Assembly: GCA_031551455.1 (NCBI GenBank)
Contig: JAVBNP010000128.1
Coordinates: 1-18,135 of the forward strand
DNA from: JAIRLS01 sp031551455
GTDB lineage: Bacteria; Bacteroidota; Bacteroidia; Bacteroidales; UBA4181
Direction of reading: 5' to 3'
DNA: 18,135 nucleotides
A model generated the notes under the pieces. That model was not told the DNA's origin. It saw only the letters and a program-made list of their open reading frames with translations, and did not search any database. Shown here piece after piece: positions 4,718 through 13,322 of this stretch. Numbering within the stretch: the stretch's first letter is position 1; each line of letters begins with the position of its first letter. Both the position numbers and the translations under genes were made by a program.

Positions 4718-6313
4718 ATGGTCAATATAGATCCGGCAGAAGTATCGGAAGTTCTGAAAAAACAGATTGAAGGGTTCAAAACCGAAGCAGAGTTGGAGGA
4801 AGTGGGTACCGTATTGCAAGTCGGCGACGGTATTGCACGCATATACGGTCTTTTAAACGTTCAAGCGAACGAAATGATCGAGTTCGACGGCGGAATGAAA
4901 GGCATCGTGATGAACCTCGAGGAGGACAATGTCGGCGTGGTGTTGTTGGGACCGTCCAATCTGATCAAAGAAGGTTACGGCGTGAAACGGCTCAACATGA
5001 TCGCGTCCATTCCCGTGGGCGAAGGTTTGTTGGGACGCGTGATCAACACCATCGGCGAACCGATGGACGGTAAAGGCGCTGTTACGGGCCAATTGTATGA
5101 GATGCCGCTTGAGCGTAAAGCTCCGGGTGTTATCTTCCGTCAACCCGTTAAAGAGCCGTTGCAAACCGGCATCAAAGCCATTGATGCAATGATTCCCGTG
5201 GGACGCGGACAACGCGAGTTGATCATCGGCGACCGCCAAACGGGAAAAACGTCTATTGCCATCGATACCATCCTCAATCAAAAAGAATTTTACGATAAAG
5301 GCGAACCGGTTTATTGTATTTACGTGGCCGTGGGGCAAAAAGGTTCAACCATTGCGAGCATTGTTCAAACGCTTGAGGAACACGGCGCATTGGCGTATAC
5401 AACGATTGTGGCAGCACAAGCTTCTTCGCCCGCCGCATTACAATATTATGCACCTTTTGCGGGTGCTGCCATCGGCGAATATTTTCGCGATACGGGCCGT
5501 GCCGCGTTGGTTATTTTCGATGACTTATCGAAACAGGCCGTGGCTTACCGTGAAGTGTCGTTGTTGCTGCGTCGTCCTCCGGGACGCGAGGCTTATCCGG
5601 GTGACGTGTTTTATCTCCACTCGCGCTTACTGGAACGTGCCGCCAAAATCATCAATTCCGATGAGATTGCCGCGCAGATGAACGACTTGCCCGAAGTACT
5701 TAAACCGATGGTAAAGGGCGGCGGTTCGCTGACCGCGTTGCCGATTATCGAAACACAGGCGGGCGACGTGTCGGCATACATTCCGACGAATGTGATTTCG
5801 ATCACCGACGGACAAATTTTCCTTGAATCGAACTTGTTCAATGCGGGTATTCGTCCCGCCATCAACGTGGGGATATCCGTTTCGCGCGTGGGCGGTAATG
5901 CACAGATCAAATCAATGAAAAAAGTGGCCGGTACATTGAAACTCGATCAAGCGCAATTTCGTGAATTGGAAGCTTTTTCCAAGTTCGGTTCCGATCTTGA
6001 TGCCGCAACGTTGGCCATTATCGATAAAGGTCGTAAAAACGTGGAACTGCTCAAACAAGGGTTACATTCCCCGTTGCGTGTGGAACAACAAATTACGGTG
6101 CTCTATTGCGGTATGCAAGGACTGTTGAAAGCGCTTCCCATGGATAAAGTCAGAGTTTTCGAATCGGAGTTTCTCGAATTGATGGACGCGAAATACGATG
6201 ATGTTTTGAAAGCCTTGGCTGCGGGAGAACTGAACGAAAATATCACCAAAACGATCGAGCGGGCCGCGCGGGAAATCGTTATCAAGTATATTGATAATAA
6301 ACAGGAGGCATAA
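4718..6313 (+). CDS. atpA: ATP synthase F1 subunit alpha
   Basis: Alpha carries the non-catalytic nucleotide sites of F1 and supplies the arginine finger to the catalytic beta sites. The 531-residue protein contains the N-terminal beta-barrel (about 25-95, VLQVGDGIARIYGL), Walker A GDRQTGKT (171-178), Walker B ALVIFDDL (263-270), the PPGREAYPGDVFYLHSRLLE signature (288-307) and the arginine finger in SVSRVGG (Arg390). The helical C-terminal domain follows. Relative to E. coli there is a short insertion around residues 311-333 (INSDEIAAQMNDLPEVLKPM), which I recall as usual in Bacteroidota alpha subunits. All catalytic-core motifs are intact. The partner beta subunit is not encoded in this window. 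Confidence 0.98.
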   Translation: MVNIDPAEVSEVLKKQIEGFKTEAELEEVGTVLQVGDGIARIYGLLNVQANEMIEFDGGMKGIVMNLEEDNVGVVLLGPSNLIKEGYGVKRLNMIASIPVGEGLLGRVINTIGEPMDGKGAVTGQLYEMPLERKAPGVIFRQPVKEPLQTGIKAIDAMIPVGRGQRELIIGDRQTGKTSIAIDTILNQKEFYDKGEPVYCIYVAVGQKGSTIASIVQTLEEHGALAYTTIVAAQASSPAALQYYAPFAGAAIGEYFRDTGRAALVIFDDLSKQAVAYREVSLLLRRPPGREAYPGDVFYLHSRLLERAAKIINSDEIAAQMNDLPEVLKPMVKGGGSLTALPIIETQAGDVSAYIPTNVISITDGQIFLESNLFNAGIRPAINVGISVSRVGGNAQIKSMKKVAGTLKLDQAQFRELEAFSKFGSDLDAATLAIIDKGRKNVELLKQGLHSPLRVEQQITVLYCGMQGLLKALPMDKVRVFESEFLELMDAKYDDVLKALAAGELNENITKTIERAAREIVIKYIDNKQEA

Positions 6314-6379
6314 AACGACGACCGGAGGGTTAATCAGTACGGATAATCGCGAGTTCGGATTTTTGCTAAAAACAAACAG

Positions 6380-7267
6380 ATGGCAAATCTAAAAGAAATA
6401 CGTGTTCGTATCGCCTCGGTAACTTCGACGAGGCAAATCACGAGTGCCATGAAAATGGTTGCGGCAGCCAAGCTGAAGAAAGCGCAGGATGCAATCACCA
6501 ATTTCAGACCATACGCCCTTAAGATGCAGGATATTATGGTGAACGTTGCTTCATCGGTGGGGCAGGATGCCGATAATGTATATGCCGAAGATCGGGATTA
6601 TTGGCAACAGACGTTGATCGTGGTGATTACTTCCAATCGCGGTTTGTGCGGCGCATTTAATTCGAATGTCGTCAAAGAAAGTTTGCAGTTGGCGGAAAGC
6701 AAGTACGGGGATTTGATGGAAAAAGGTAAAGTACGTTTTGTTACCATCGGTAAACGAGGATACGATATGTTGCGTAAGCGTAATATTCCCGTGGACGAAA
6801 ATATTGCCGATATATTCGACAATTTGACTTACGAAAACGTGGCGCCGATTGCGCAATCGCTGATGGATGCTTTTGTGGAAGGGCGTTACGATCGTATCGA
6901 TATTGTTTATAACGAATTTGTTAATGCGGCATCACAAAAAACGCTGTGTCGGCCGTTTCTCCCCTTATTGCCCGAGGAAACGGAAACCAAACAAAAGGTA
7001 CGTCATATCGATTATTTGTTTGAACCATCCAAAGAATATATTGTTAACGAGCTGATTCCGCAAAACTTGAAAATGATTTTGTATCAAGCATTACTTGATT
7101 CGTTTGCTTCGGAATTCGGAGCACGCATGACATCCATGCATCAAGCTACCGATAATGCCACTTCGTTAATACAAGATCTTACATTGCAATACAATAAAGC
7201 GCGTCAAGCTGCCATTACCAACGAAATCGTTGAAATTGTTGGGGGTGCGGAAGCGTTGAACGGGTAA
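6380..7267 (+). CDS. atpG: ATP synthase F1 subunit gamma
   Basis: Gamma is the central rotor shaft that couples c-ring rotation to catalysis. The 295-residue protein has the conserved N-terminal helix (MANLKEIRVRIASVTSTRQI, then TSAMKMVAAAKLKKAQ), the central Rossmann-like core with VVITSNRGLCGAFNSNV (about residues 81-97), and the conserved C-terminal helix (ARMTSMHQATDNA, then LTLQYNKARQAAITNEIVEI, ending VGGAEAL). The two terminal helices form the coiled-coil shaft. It is the last gene of the operon and is followed by a terminator shared with the convergent polysaccharide genes. Confidence 0.97.
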   Translation: MANLKEIRVRIASVTSTRQITSAMKMVAAAKLKKAQDAITNFRPYALKMQDIMVNVASSVGQDADNVYAEDRDYWQQTLIVVITSNRGLCGAFNSNVVKESLQLAESKYGDLMEKGKVRFVTIGKRGYDMLRKRNIPVDENIADIFDNLTYENVAPIAQSLMDAFVEGRYDRIDIVYNEFVNAASQKTLCRPFLPLLPEETETKQKVRHIDYLFEPSKEYIVNELIPQNLKMILYQALLDSFASEFGARMTSMHQATDNATSLIQDLTLQYNKARQAAITNEIVEIVGGAEALNG

Positions 7268-7283
7268 AACTATTATTGAAAAG

Positions 7284-7332
7284 CAAAACAAGCGATTATC
7301 AAAAGTAATCGAAAAGAATTGTTTTGGTTTTT
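7284..7332 (+). terminator. Terminator between convergent operons
   Basis: CAAAACAA (7284-7291) pairs with TTGTTTTG (7319-7326), and inside it CGATTA (7293-7298) pairs with TAATCG (7306-7311). On the plus strand GTTTTT follows (7327-7332), right at the stop codon of the minus-strand gene. On the minus strand the stem is followed by CTTTTC. The structure could therefore terminate both the atp operon and the polysaccharide operon, although the stem is A/T-rich. Confidence 0.6.
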
Positions 7333-8761
7333 AATAAGCCTTTTTATCACCTTTTACGGCTAACAATGCCGTTTTTGCAATAATTTTTACATCCAACCCC
7401 AACGACCAATTTTCGACATACTTAATATCTTCCTTGATACGATTTTCCATGTGTTCCACTTCTTTTGTTTCGCCACGATATCCGTTTACCTGTGCTAAAC
7501 CTGTGATACCCGGTTTTATGAAATGACGTACCATGTATTTATCTACTTTGGGCGAATATTCATCTGTATGCAACAACATATGCGGCCGAGGGCCGACGAT
7601 TGACATATTGCCTTTCAAGACATTATAAAATTGAGGTAATTCGTCGATGCTTGTTTTGCGAAGAAAGTTTCCTACGGGCGTAATTCTTTTATCGCCGTAG
7701 GTTGCTTGTTTGGTGTCAGCTTCATTATTACTACACATGGTCCTGAATTTGTAACAATTAAATTCTTTACCTTTTTTACCGGTTCGTTTTTGAACAAAAA
7801 AGATCGAACCCGGTGAGCTTGATCTGATCAAGATGCTTGCTATCAGCAATATAATGGGAAATACGGTTGTGAGGAATATGGTCGCCAAAACAATATCAAA
7901 TCCTCTTTTCATAAATGCATTATGAGGATAACTCAGCGGTATTCTTCGAAGTGCAAAAACCGGCATTTTACCAACTTGTTCCACAAATACTTGATCGCCC
8001 GAATAATAGTATCCGATTGATGGAACAATATGAAAATTAATCACATGACTTTCGGAAAATTTGATAAAGTCAACGATTTTTTCTTCTGCAGATAAGGGTA
8101 AGGTACAAAACACATGAGTTACTCCATTTTTCGAGGCAAATTTTTTTGCTTCCTCAATAGTACCTATTACGTCACCTTTGTTTTGATTTGAGTTATCATC
8201 AAAAAAGCCGAGAATGACAACACCGTTATAAATGTTGCATAATAATTCTTCGAAAAATTTCTCTCCGACACGACCTGCCCCCAATATAATGCCTTTATTG
8301 ATGTTTTTTCTGACAATGAATGTTACCGCTTTTCGGGTAATCCAATGGCCAATTACCATTAATACATAAGCGGAACAAAAAAAGGTAAAAATGAACAATC
8401 GGGATATCTGCCCCGATACTTTCAGTGAAAATAGGCAAAAAAGGACAATGAAAGCCGTAATTGCCAATTTATAAAAATCTCGTTTGATAAGGTTGGGGGC
8501 GTGTAATTGCCTAACATCACTGAAGTCGGCACGAACAATCGCAAAACTCAGTATATAGCCGAGATTGATCAATACCAAAACAAGTTGATGCCCATTTAGG
8601 TGGAAGGGTTTATAGATAGAAAAAAACAAAAGATTCAACAATATGATGTCTTCTATCAAAAATAGGAAAGCTATTAAAAGTGAATACTTTCCCGAAGGTT
8701 TTTTCATCGACGTTTTAAAGATAACGGATGAATACCAAGATATTTTTTGCAAAAGTTTCAT
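7331..8761 (-). CDS. Polyprenyl-phosphate sugar-1-phosphate transferase (WcaJ-type)
   Basis: This 476-residue membrane protein would start the polysaccharide repeat unit by moving a sugar-1-phosphate, often glucose or galactose, from UDP-sugar to undecaprenyl phosphate. It has four N-terminal membrane helices (about residues 28-140). A Rossmann-like domain follows, with GAGRVG at 161-166. After a further hydrophobic helix (288-312) comes the catalytic bacterial sugar transferase domain. That domain shows KRGFDIVLA, FVQKRTGKKGKEF, YKFRTM, the Asp373-Glu374 catalytic dyad in SIDELPQFYNVLKG, SIVGPRP and KPGITGLAQVNGYRG. This layout is the long WcaJ/PssY type. The sugar cannot be decided from sequence. 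It is the last gene of the operon. Confidence 0.92.
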   Translation of the reverse strand: MKLLQKISWYSSVIFKTSMKKPSGKYSLLIAFLFLIEDIILLNLLFFSIYKPFHLNGHQLVLVLINLGYILSFAIVRADFSDVRQLHAPNLIKRDFYKLAITAFIVLFCLFSLKVSGQISRLFIFTFFCSAYVLMVIGHWITRKAVTFIVRKNINKGIILGAGRVGEKFFEELLCNIYNGVVILGFFDDNSNQNKGDVIGTIEEAKKFASKNGVTHVFCTLPLSAEEKIVDFIKFSESHVINFHIVPSIGYYYSGDQVFVEQVGKMPVFALRRIPLSYPHNAFMKRGFDIVLATIFLTTVFPIILLIASILIRSSSPGSIFFVQKRTGKKGKEFNCYKFRTMCSNNEADTKQATYGDKRITPVGNFLRKTSIDELPQFYNVLKGNMSIVGPRPHMLLHTDEYSPKVDKYMVRHFIKPGITGLAQVNGYRGETKEVEHMENRIKEDIKYVENWSLGLDVKIIAKTALLAVKGDKKAY

Positions 8762-8824
8762 ATAAATACGCAGTTAATGATGCGATTAATACATGTCGAT
8801 CATAAATTCCGGAAGGAGTTCAAA

Positions 8825-9547
8825 TTAATTTTCGGCACAAAATTTTTCTTTAAATATATAATACACAAAAATGAGATTACCAATCAAATACCTTTTCCAC
8901 ATGCGACGAGGTTCTTTAAGTAACCTGAAAAGCCACTCTATACTATGTTTTTGCCACCATATCGGAGCACGTTTTACGGTTCCCGCATAAAAATCGAACA
9001 CGGCACCTATGGTACCGACGTGACAATTAATTTTTAACTCATCCCAATGTGTATACGCCCATTTTTCTTGTTTCGGAGCAGTCATTCCAATCCACAGCAA
9101 ATCCGGATTTGTAACGTTAATCGCTTGAATCATTGCTGCATTTTCGTCTTCCGTAAATTCCGGTTTATATGGAGGTGAATAGCATGCGATTTGTATTCCG
9201 GGATAATCCGTCGCAGATTTTTCTTTAATCATTTCCAATACTTTATCGCTACTACCGAGAAAAAAACAAATACCTCCCGTTCGGTTTAATTTTTCCATCT
9301 CGAATACAAACAAATCCCATCCGGCAATACGCTCTATTTTGTGCCCTTTTAAATATTTAACGGCTTTTACGATACCTGCCCCGTCAGGGATCAATACATC
9401 GCCTTTGGTCAGGGCTTCAGTAAACAGGCTGTCTTTTTGCGCCATATTGTAGGAATGAGCGTTGATCGTATTGATCAGCAGTTTTCTGGAAGGTAAGGTG
9501 CTTAAATTGGCCGAATGCTGAAAAAAGGAACAATTTTTAAGAAGCAT
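8825..9547 (-). CDS. WecG/TagA/CpsF-type glycosyltransferase (GT26)
   Basis: The 240-residue protein belongs to glycosyltransferase family 26, whose known members add N-acetylmannosamine, its uronic acid, or glucose to a polyprenyl-diphosphate-linked acceptor at the membrane surface. Family motifs appear in order: INTINAHSYNMA (25-36), IPDGAGIVKA (53-62, with the Asp55 candidate catalytic residue), WIGMTAPKQEKW (152-163), GAVFDFYAGTVKRAPIWWQK (181-200) and EWLFRLLKEPRRMWKRYL (204-221). The C-terminal part is basic and hydrophobic and fits the family's membrane-binding tail. It lies 63 bp before the WcaJ-type gene and 12 bp after a GT4 gene. The donor sugar is not readable. Confidence 0.9.
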   Translation of the reverse strand: MLLKNCSFFQHSANLSTLPSRKLLINTINAHSYNMAQKDSLFTEALTKGDVLIPDGAGIVKAVKYLKGHKIERIAGWDLFVFEMEKLNRTGGICFFLGSSDKVLEMIKEKSATDYPGIQIACYSPPYKPEFTEDENAAMIQAINVTNPDLLWIGMTAPKQEKWAYTHWDELKINCHVGTIGAVFDFYAGTVKRAPIWWQKHSIEWLFRLLKEPRRMWKRYLIGNLIFVYYIFKEKFCAEN

Positions 9548-9559
9548 GTGAGAAAATCT

Positions 9560-10813
9560 TTACGACCGATGAAAATTTTCTATTGTTTGATGATATAATT
9601 CTACCATTTGTTTTGCTTTGTTTTCCCAAGATAATTTTTCTTGTTTATGCGCGCAATTTCGAGACTTTTCGGCCAAGCTGTCTCTATGATGATAAAGATA
9701 TTCTATTTTTTCTGCAAATTCGTCGACAGATCGACTGGGATTGGAAAACGGTATTTTTATCCCCACCGACTCATCAATAACATGACCGAAACCGCAAGCG
9801 TCAAAACAAAGTACGGGCAAAAAGCAATTCAAAGCTTCTGGAACTACGGTAGATGTTTCTTCGCTCACGCTCGTAAAGAAGAAAAGCGAAGCAGTTTTCA
9901 TTTTTTCCAAAATATTGTTATTAGGAATATTACCGCACCATTCGATGTGATCATTAATATTCAATTCTTCGGTTAATTTTTTATAGTGAGTGTACTGCTT
10001 CTCGGAACCCATTCCGTATACAGATAACTTTATTCCGGGCAAATGTTTTATTTTTGCGACCGTCCGTAATGCCAAATCTAATTGCTTGCGAAAATCAAAT
10101 TTTCCGACCCACATAATATCAAAAGTCGCTTTGTAAAATCTGTCGATATTTTCTTCAGAATCTTTCTGCAAATAACAACCGGTTTCCGACATAATGACCG
10201 GCTCTTTTTTGTGATATTTTTTAATGGCGCTATATGAGTCTGGAATAGAGGCAATTAGTAGATCTGTTCGCAAAACAGCTTGTCTGACTCTTTGATTATA
10301 TTTTATTTGTAATATGTTTAACGTATTTTTTATCCTATAAAACAGACTCATTTTTAACCCAACTTCCTGCAGATATGCCGTCGGGAATTGTTTCAATCCA
10401 CCTATCGGTCCCCAAACATAGGGAATATCTTTAATTTTCCATAAATATCCTGGCTCTCGAAAACCGACCATATTTAATTGATGAATAATGTCTGTTTGAT
10501 GTTCTTTAATAATATGTTCGGCTATTTGCAAGGTTTTATGTTGCCACTCTTTATAATGACTGTAAAAGCGCCAATCACCTTGGTTCCAACACATTTTCCG
10601 TATATCATCGGAAACGGGGTTATAATAAAATTGCATATTTTTTCCTTGCGGAAGTGTTGGCAATACAGCTTCTATTTTATATCGGAATTCGCCCTCCGTG
10701 ATAATGTGCAGTTTGCATTGGTTTGCTAAGTTGACGCACCAATTCCACGCCATTCCGGGCTCGGAACCCATGTCGGGAGAACAGGCGTATGCATTGATGA
10801 GAACAGTTAACAT
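9560..10813 (-). CDS. Glycosyltransferase family 4 protein
   Basis: This is a 417-residue GT-B retaining glycosyltransferase. Near the N-terminus is the GSEPGMAWNW motif (16-25) seen in a Bacteroidota subgroup of GT4 enzymes. The acceptor half includes HQLNMVGFREPGYLW and YVWGPIGG. The donor half starts at IMWVGKFDFRKQLDLAL and carries the EX7E pair in SEETSTVVPEAL, which binds the nucleotide-sugar. I chose the ATG at 10811-10813. A TTG two codons upstream is possible but less likely. The start overlaps the previous gene by 7 bp, so translation is probably coupled. The donor and acceptor sugars are unknown. Confidence 0.88.
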   Translation of the reverse strand: MLTVLINAYACSPDMGSEPGMAWNWCVNLANQCKLHIITEGEFRYKIEAVLPTLPQGKNMQFYYNPVSDDIRKMCWNQGDWRFYSHYKEWQHKTLQIAEHIIKEHQTDIIHQLNMVGFREPGYLWKIKDIPYVWGPIGGLKQFPTAYLQEVGLKMSLFYRIKNTLNILQIKYNQRVRQAVLRTDLLIASIPDSYSAIKKYHKKEPVIMSETGCYLQKDSEENIDRFYKATFDIMWVGKFDFRKQLDLALRTVAKIKHLPGIKLSVYGMGSEKQYTHYKKLTEELNINDHIEWCGNIPNNNILEKMKTASLFFFTSVSEETSTVVPEALNCFLPVLCFDACGFGHVIDESVGIKIPFSNPSRSVDEFAEKIEYLYHHRDSLAEKSRNCAHKQEKLSWENKAKQMVELYHQTIENFHRS

Positions 10814-11706
10814 TGACAAATACTGGATAATTTCTTACGATTATTTGTCCGTTTCCTGGTCAGTATTTTCGTTCGGAGTCTAAAGAACTCTGCTCTCAGC
10901 ATCACAGGCAGGGCATTATAATATTTTTTCAAGAGATCTCTCGTACAACACACGTCTTTGCGCAACAAGCTCTGAAATATCTGCTTAAATAATAATTCGG
11001 CTTCGATCATTCGCTTATAAAAAATATCGTTACGTAAAGTAAAATAATATTCGATGCGTTTGTTGAAAGGTACTGACTTTCCACTCAAAGAACTGTATTC
11101 GCGTAAATAACTCATCACAACTTGCGGCGTATATGCCGATTTGCTCTGCAACAGCAGCTCGTATACGAAATATGTGTCTTCTCCTATGGTCATTATGGGG
11201 TGAAAACCTCCCATTTTCCGGAAAAGGGTTTTTCTCAACAGAAAAGAGCCTAAACGCATGTTCCACTTTTTTTCCCAAATCAATCGAAACGGGTTTTCGA
11301 TATATCTTTTTTCGTCAACCCGGCAATTGATTATTTTTTTTGTAGTCGAATACACAGTTTCAAAGTTTCCCGTTAATATATCAGCTTCGGGATAATCGGT
11401 ACTTAATTGCGCTAAACTTGCCAAACAATTTGGATAAATTAGATCATCGGCATCCAAAAATAACAACCAATCTCCGGCAGCTTCCCGTGCTCCCCTATTC
11501 CTCGCACTCGACACTCCTCCGTTTTCTTTATTGATAATCCGTATTCGTAAATCTTTCAACGAAGACACTCTATTCACGGAATCGTCTGTAGATCCGTCAT
11601 TGACTATTATTATTTCAAAATCGGAAAATGTTTGAGACAATACGGATTCTACAGTAGCTTTAATGCGTTGTTCTTTATTATATAAAGGTATAATGACGGA
11701 TATCAT
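10807..11706 (-). CDS. Glycosyltransferase family 2 protein
   Basis: The 299-residue protein has a GT-A fold and is an inverting glycosyltransferase. It opens MISVIIPLYNKEQRI and has VNDGSTDDS (35-43) for nucleotide binding, NGGVSSARNRG (62-72), the metal-binding DXD in FLDADD (83-88), and GED (175-177) in the likely catalytic-base loop. The C-terminus (after about 225) is Arg/Lys-rich, perhaps for membrane association. It probably adds one sugar of the repeat unit, though the sugar is unknown. The ATG at 11704-11706 is followed at once by the conserved beta strand, which fixes the start. Confidence 0.9.
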   Translation of the reverse strand: MISVIIPLYNKEQRIKATVESVLSQTFSDFEIIIVNDGSTDDSVNRVSSLKDLRIRIINKENGGVSSARNRGAREAAGDWLLFLDADDLIYPNCLASLAQLSTDYPEADILTGNFETVYSTTKKIINCRVDEKRYIENPFRLIWEKKWNMRLGSFLLRKTLFRKMGGFHPIMTIGEDTYFVYELLLQSKSAYTPQVVMSYLREYSSLSGKSVPFNKRIEYYFTLRNDIFYKRMIEAELLFKQIFQSLLRKDVCCTRDLLKKYYNALPVMLRAEFFRLRTKILTRKRTNNRKKLSSICQC

Positions 11707-11741
11707 AGTGCCGGAAATATAAAATAAACAGCATCGGTGGT

Positions 11742-12458
11742 TTATTTCAACCTTTCACCCGACCAATTGATGTTTTCCTTAATAACCTTTGCGGGTGCCC
11801 CGGCATAAAGGGCATTTTCTTTTTCTAACTTGGTAGATACGATGCTTGAGTTCCCGATCACAGTATCTGATGGAATGACGGCTCCTTTCAAAATTCTTAC
11901 ATGCTCGGTAACCCAGACGTGGTCACCGATGACTACGGGACGGGCGTAGTTGATCCGTTTCCTAGTTTCGGTATTGATGATCGAATGACTGTCGCCATTA
12001 CGTACGTCTACATCTTTAGCAAAACCGACGAGTTTACCCATCACGATACTTTCACCTTCAGTAGAGGCAACATGTCCGCCCATAGCCACGAAATTGGAGC
12101 CGATGATGATGGAACTACGGTCGTCTTCGCACCAAAAATCGGCATTCAACACCAAGGTTACATTCGTTTTGCCCAACACCAAGTTCAAGGAATCGCCTGA
12201 GCCGATATCTATTTTGCAATCGTTACCTATGATCGTGAAAGTACAATTACGATACTTGCCTTTCGCTCCCAAAATAATGGTATTGTTTTTCCCTTTTATC
12301 ATGAACCGACAATTTTTGAGGAATGCGCCTTGAAAATTAATTGTATTGTGTCGACGATATTTCCATGCGTTATTGTAGTGCAGCAAATTGTAAACATTTG
12401 CCGCAATGTTCAACCATCCGGTATTACTTTTTTCTAATAATTGTATGAATTTGCCCAT
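11742..12458 (-). CDS. Left-handed beta-helix (hexapeptide) acyltransferase
   Basis: This 238-residue protein is probably an O-acetyltransferase that decorates a sugar of the polysaccharide. It has a run of hexapeptide-like repeats (for example FMIKGKNNTIILGAKG, CTFTIIGNDCKIDIGSG, SIIIGSNFVAMGG, PVVIGDHVWVTEHVRILKG). It also has a loop, DVRNGDSHSI (151-160), whose His158 is the likely catalytic base. The C-terminal cap is the typical IVSTKLEKENALYAGAPAKV. The N-terminal 35 residues are helical and fall outside the repeats. Acetyl-CoA is the usual donor in the family, but the acyl group is not proven here. It lies 35 bp upstream of the GT2 gene within the operon. Confidence 0.87.
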   Translation of the reverse strand: MGKFIQLLEKSNTGWLNIAANVYNLLHYNNAWKYRRHNTINFQGAFLKNCRFMIKGKNNTIILGAKGKYRNCTFTIIGNDCKIDIGSGDSLNLVLGKTNVTLVLNADFWCEDDRSSIIIGSNFVAMGGHVASTEGESIVMGKLVGFAKDVDVRNGDSHSIINTETRKRINYARPVVIGDHVWVTEHVRILKGAVIPSDTVIGNSSIVSTKLEKENALYAGAPAKVIKENINWSGERLK

Positions 12459-12476
12459 ATAAATATATACTAATAA

Positions 12477-13322
12477 TTATTTTCTTTTTTTGTAAGCCTT
12501 ATATGTTTGTTGGATCAATCCGCAGATCGTTTTACGCCAACCGACCATCCGAACGGAAAAAAATATCGGATGATGTTTTTTGACCGTTAAACGGTCAAAT
12601 TTATCTTTGTTCGATTGCAACATTTCGGGCAAACAGACTTTCGGAAATGGAATTCCGTGGTGGGATGTCGAAAACGAAATAAAACGAATAGATTTTAAAT
12701 CGCAAACATAATTGTATTGTTGTATGTCTTTCGAGGATTTGTTTGAATAAAAATAATAAACATTCGTTTGTGGATCAATCCAATTCCTGAGATCATAAAA
12801 TCGAGAGGTCGGAGTATCCGACAATCGGATTGCTAATGGAGCATTTTTTTTGTCATCACCATTCAACATTGAAATAACGAAACGAGGATTAAATGCGATC
12901 ACATGATCAGCTTTTAGCAAGGATCCAAACAGAACGGCAGCATACCCTCCGGCGGAACTTCCCAAGGTGATTACTTTATACCCGGTGGTTTCGCGATGAA
13001 GAAATTCGTACAACTTATCTGGAGAGTTCACCTCGGCATTAATGCCTGCAAGATACCATTGCTTGAAAATATCGCGAACAAATATATGTTTACTCGACGC
13101 TGCAATACGTGTATCGTACCACTCATAATAGTCGGCTTCCACAATTCGTTTTCGAAAAATACTTTCCGTATTGGGAAAATATATGTCGTGACTGCAAAAG
13201 TATATGGTACAATAATTATTGTTATTGTCTGAGTACTCTATCAAATAATTCGGATTTTCCCGATATTGTTTTTGAACGATATCCGAATCAATTTGAAAAA
13301 CATGTGATTGATCTATTTCCAT
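12477..13322 (-). CDS. Alpha/beta-hydrolase-like protein of unknown function in polysaccharide operon
   Basis: I do not recognise a named family for this 281-residue protein. The centre resembles an alpha/beta-hydrolase: a hydrophobic strand, then GSSAGGYAAVLFGSLLKADH (121-140). This gives a nucleophile elbow G-x-S-x-G with Ser123, followed by VIAFNPRF. A His pair in STSHHGIPFP (221/222) sits where a catalytic His would fall, and Asp199 is a candidate acid residue. There is no signal peptide or membrane helix. The C-terminal 40 residues are basic (ending KAYKKRK) and could touch the membrane. Lying between glycosyltransferase and acyltransferase genes, it may add or remove an acyl group or act on a lipid-linked glycan, but that is inference. 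The start ATG overlaps the preceding GT2 gene by 10 bp. Confidence 0.75.
   Translation of the reverse strand: MEIDQSHVFQIDSDIVQKQYRENPNYLIEYSDNNNNYCTIYFCSHDIYFPNTESIFRKRIVEADYYEWYDTRIAASSKHIFVRDIFKQWYLAGINAEVNSPDKLYEFLHRETTGYKVITLGSSAGGYAAVLFGSLLKADHVIAFNPRFVISMLNGDDKKNAPLAIRLSDTPTSRFYDLRNWIDPQTNVYYFYSNKSSKDIQQYNYVCDLKSIRFISFSTSHHGIPFPKVCLPEMLQSNKDKFDRLTVKKHHPIFFSVRMVGWRKTICGLIQQTYKAYKKRK

Noticed and set aside
4853..5338. A 161-codon minus-strand frame opposite atpA
   Set aside because: It is a long shadow frame caused by codon bias in atpA. Its product is His/Phe-rich with no domain, while the plus strand encodes an intact alpha subunit.
8762..8824. Palindromic TTCCGGAA and a small TTAAT/ATTAA inverted repeat between the GT26 and sugar transferase genes
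   Set aside because: The arms are short and no T-tract or known operator pattern accompanies them, so I see no support for a terminator or binding site.
10814..10819. TTG at 10817-10819 as the start of the GT4 gene
   Set aside because: An ATG two codons downstream (10811-10813) is immediately followed by the conserved LTVLINAYACSP strand, so the TTG is not needed.
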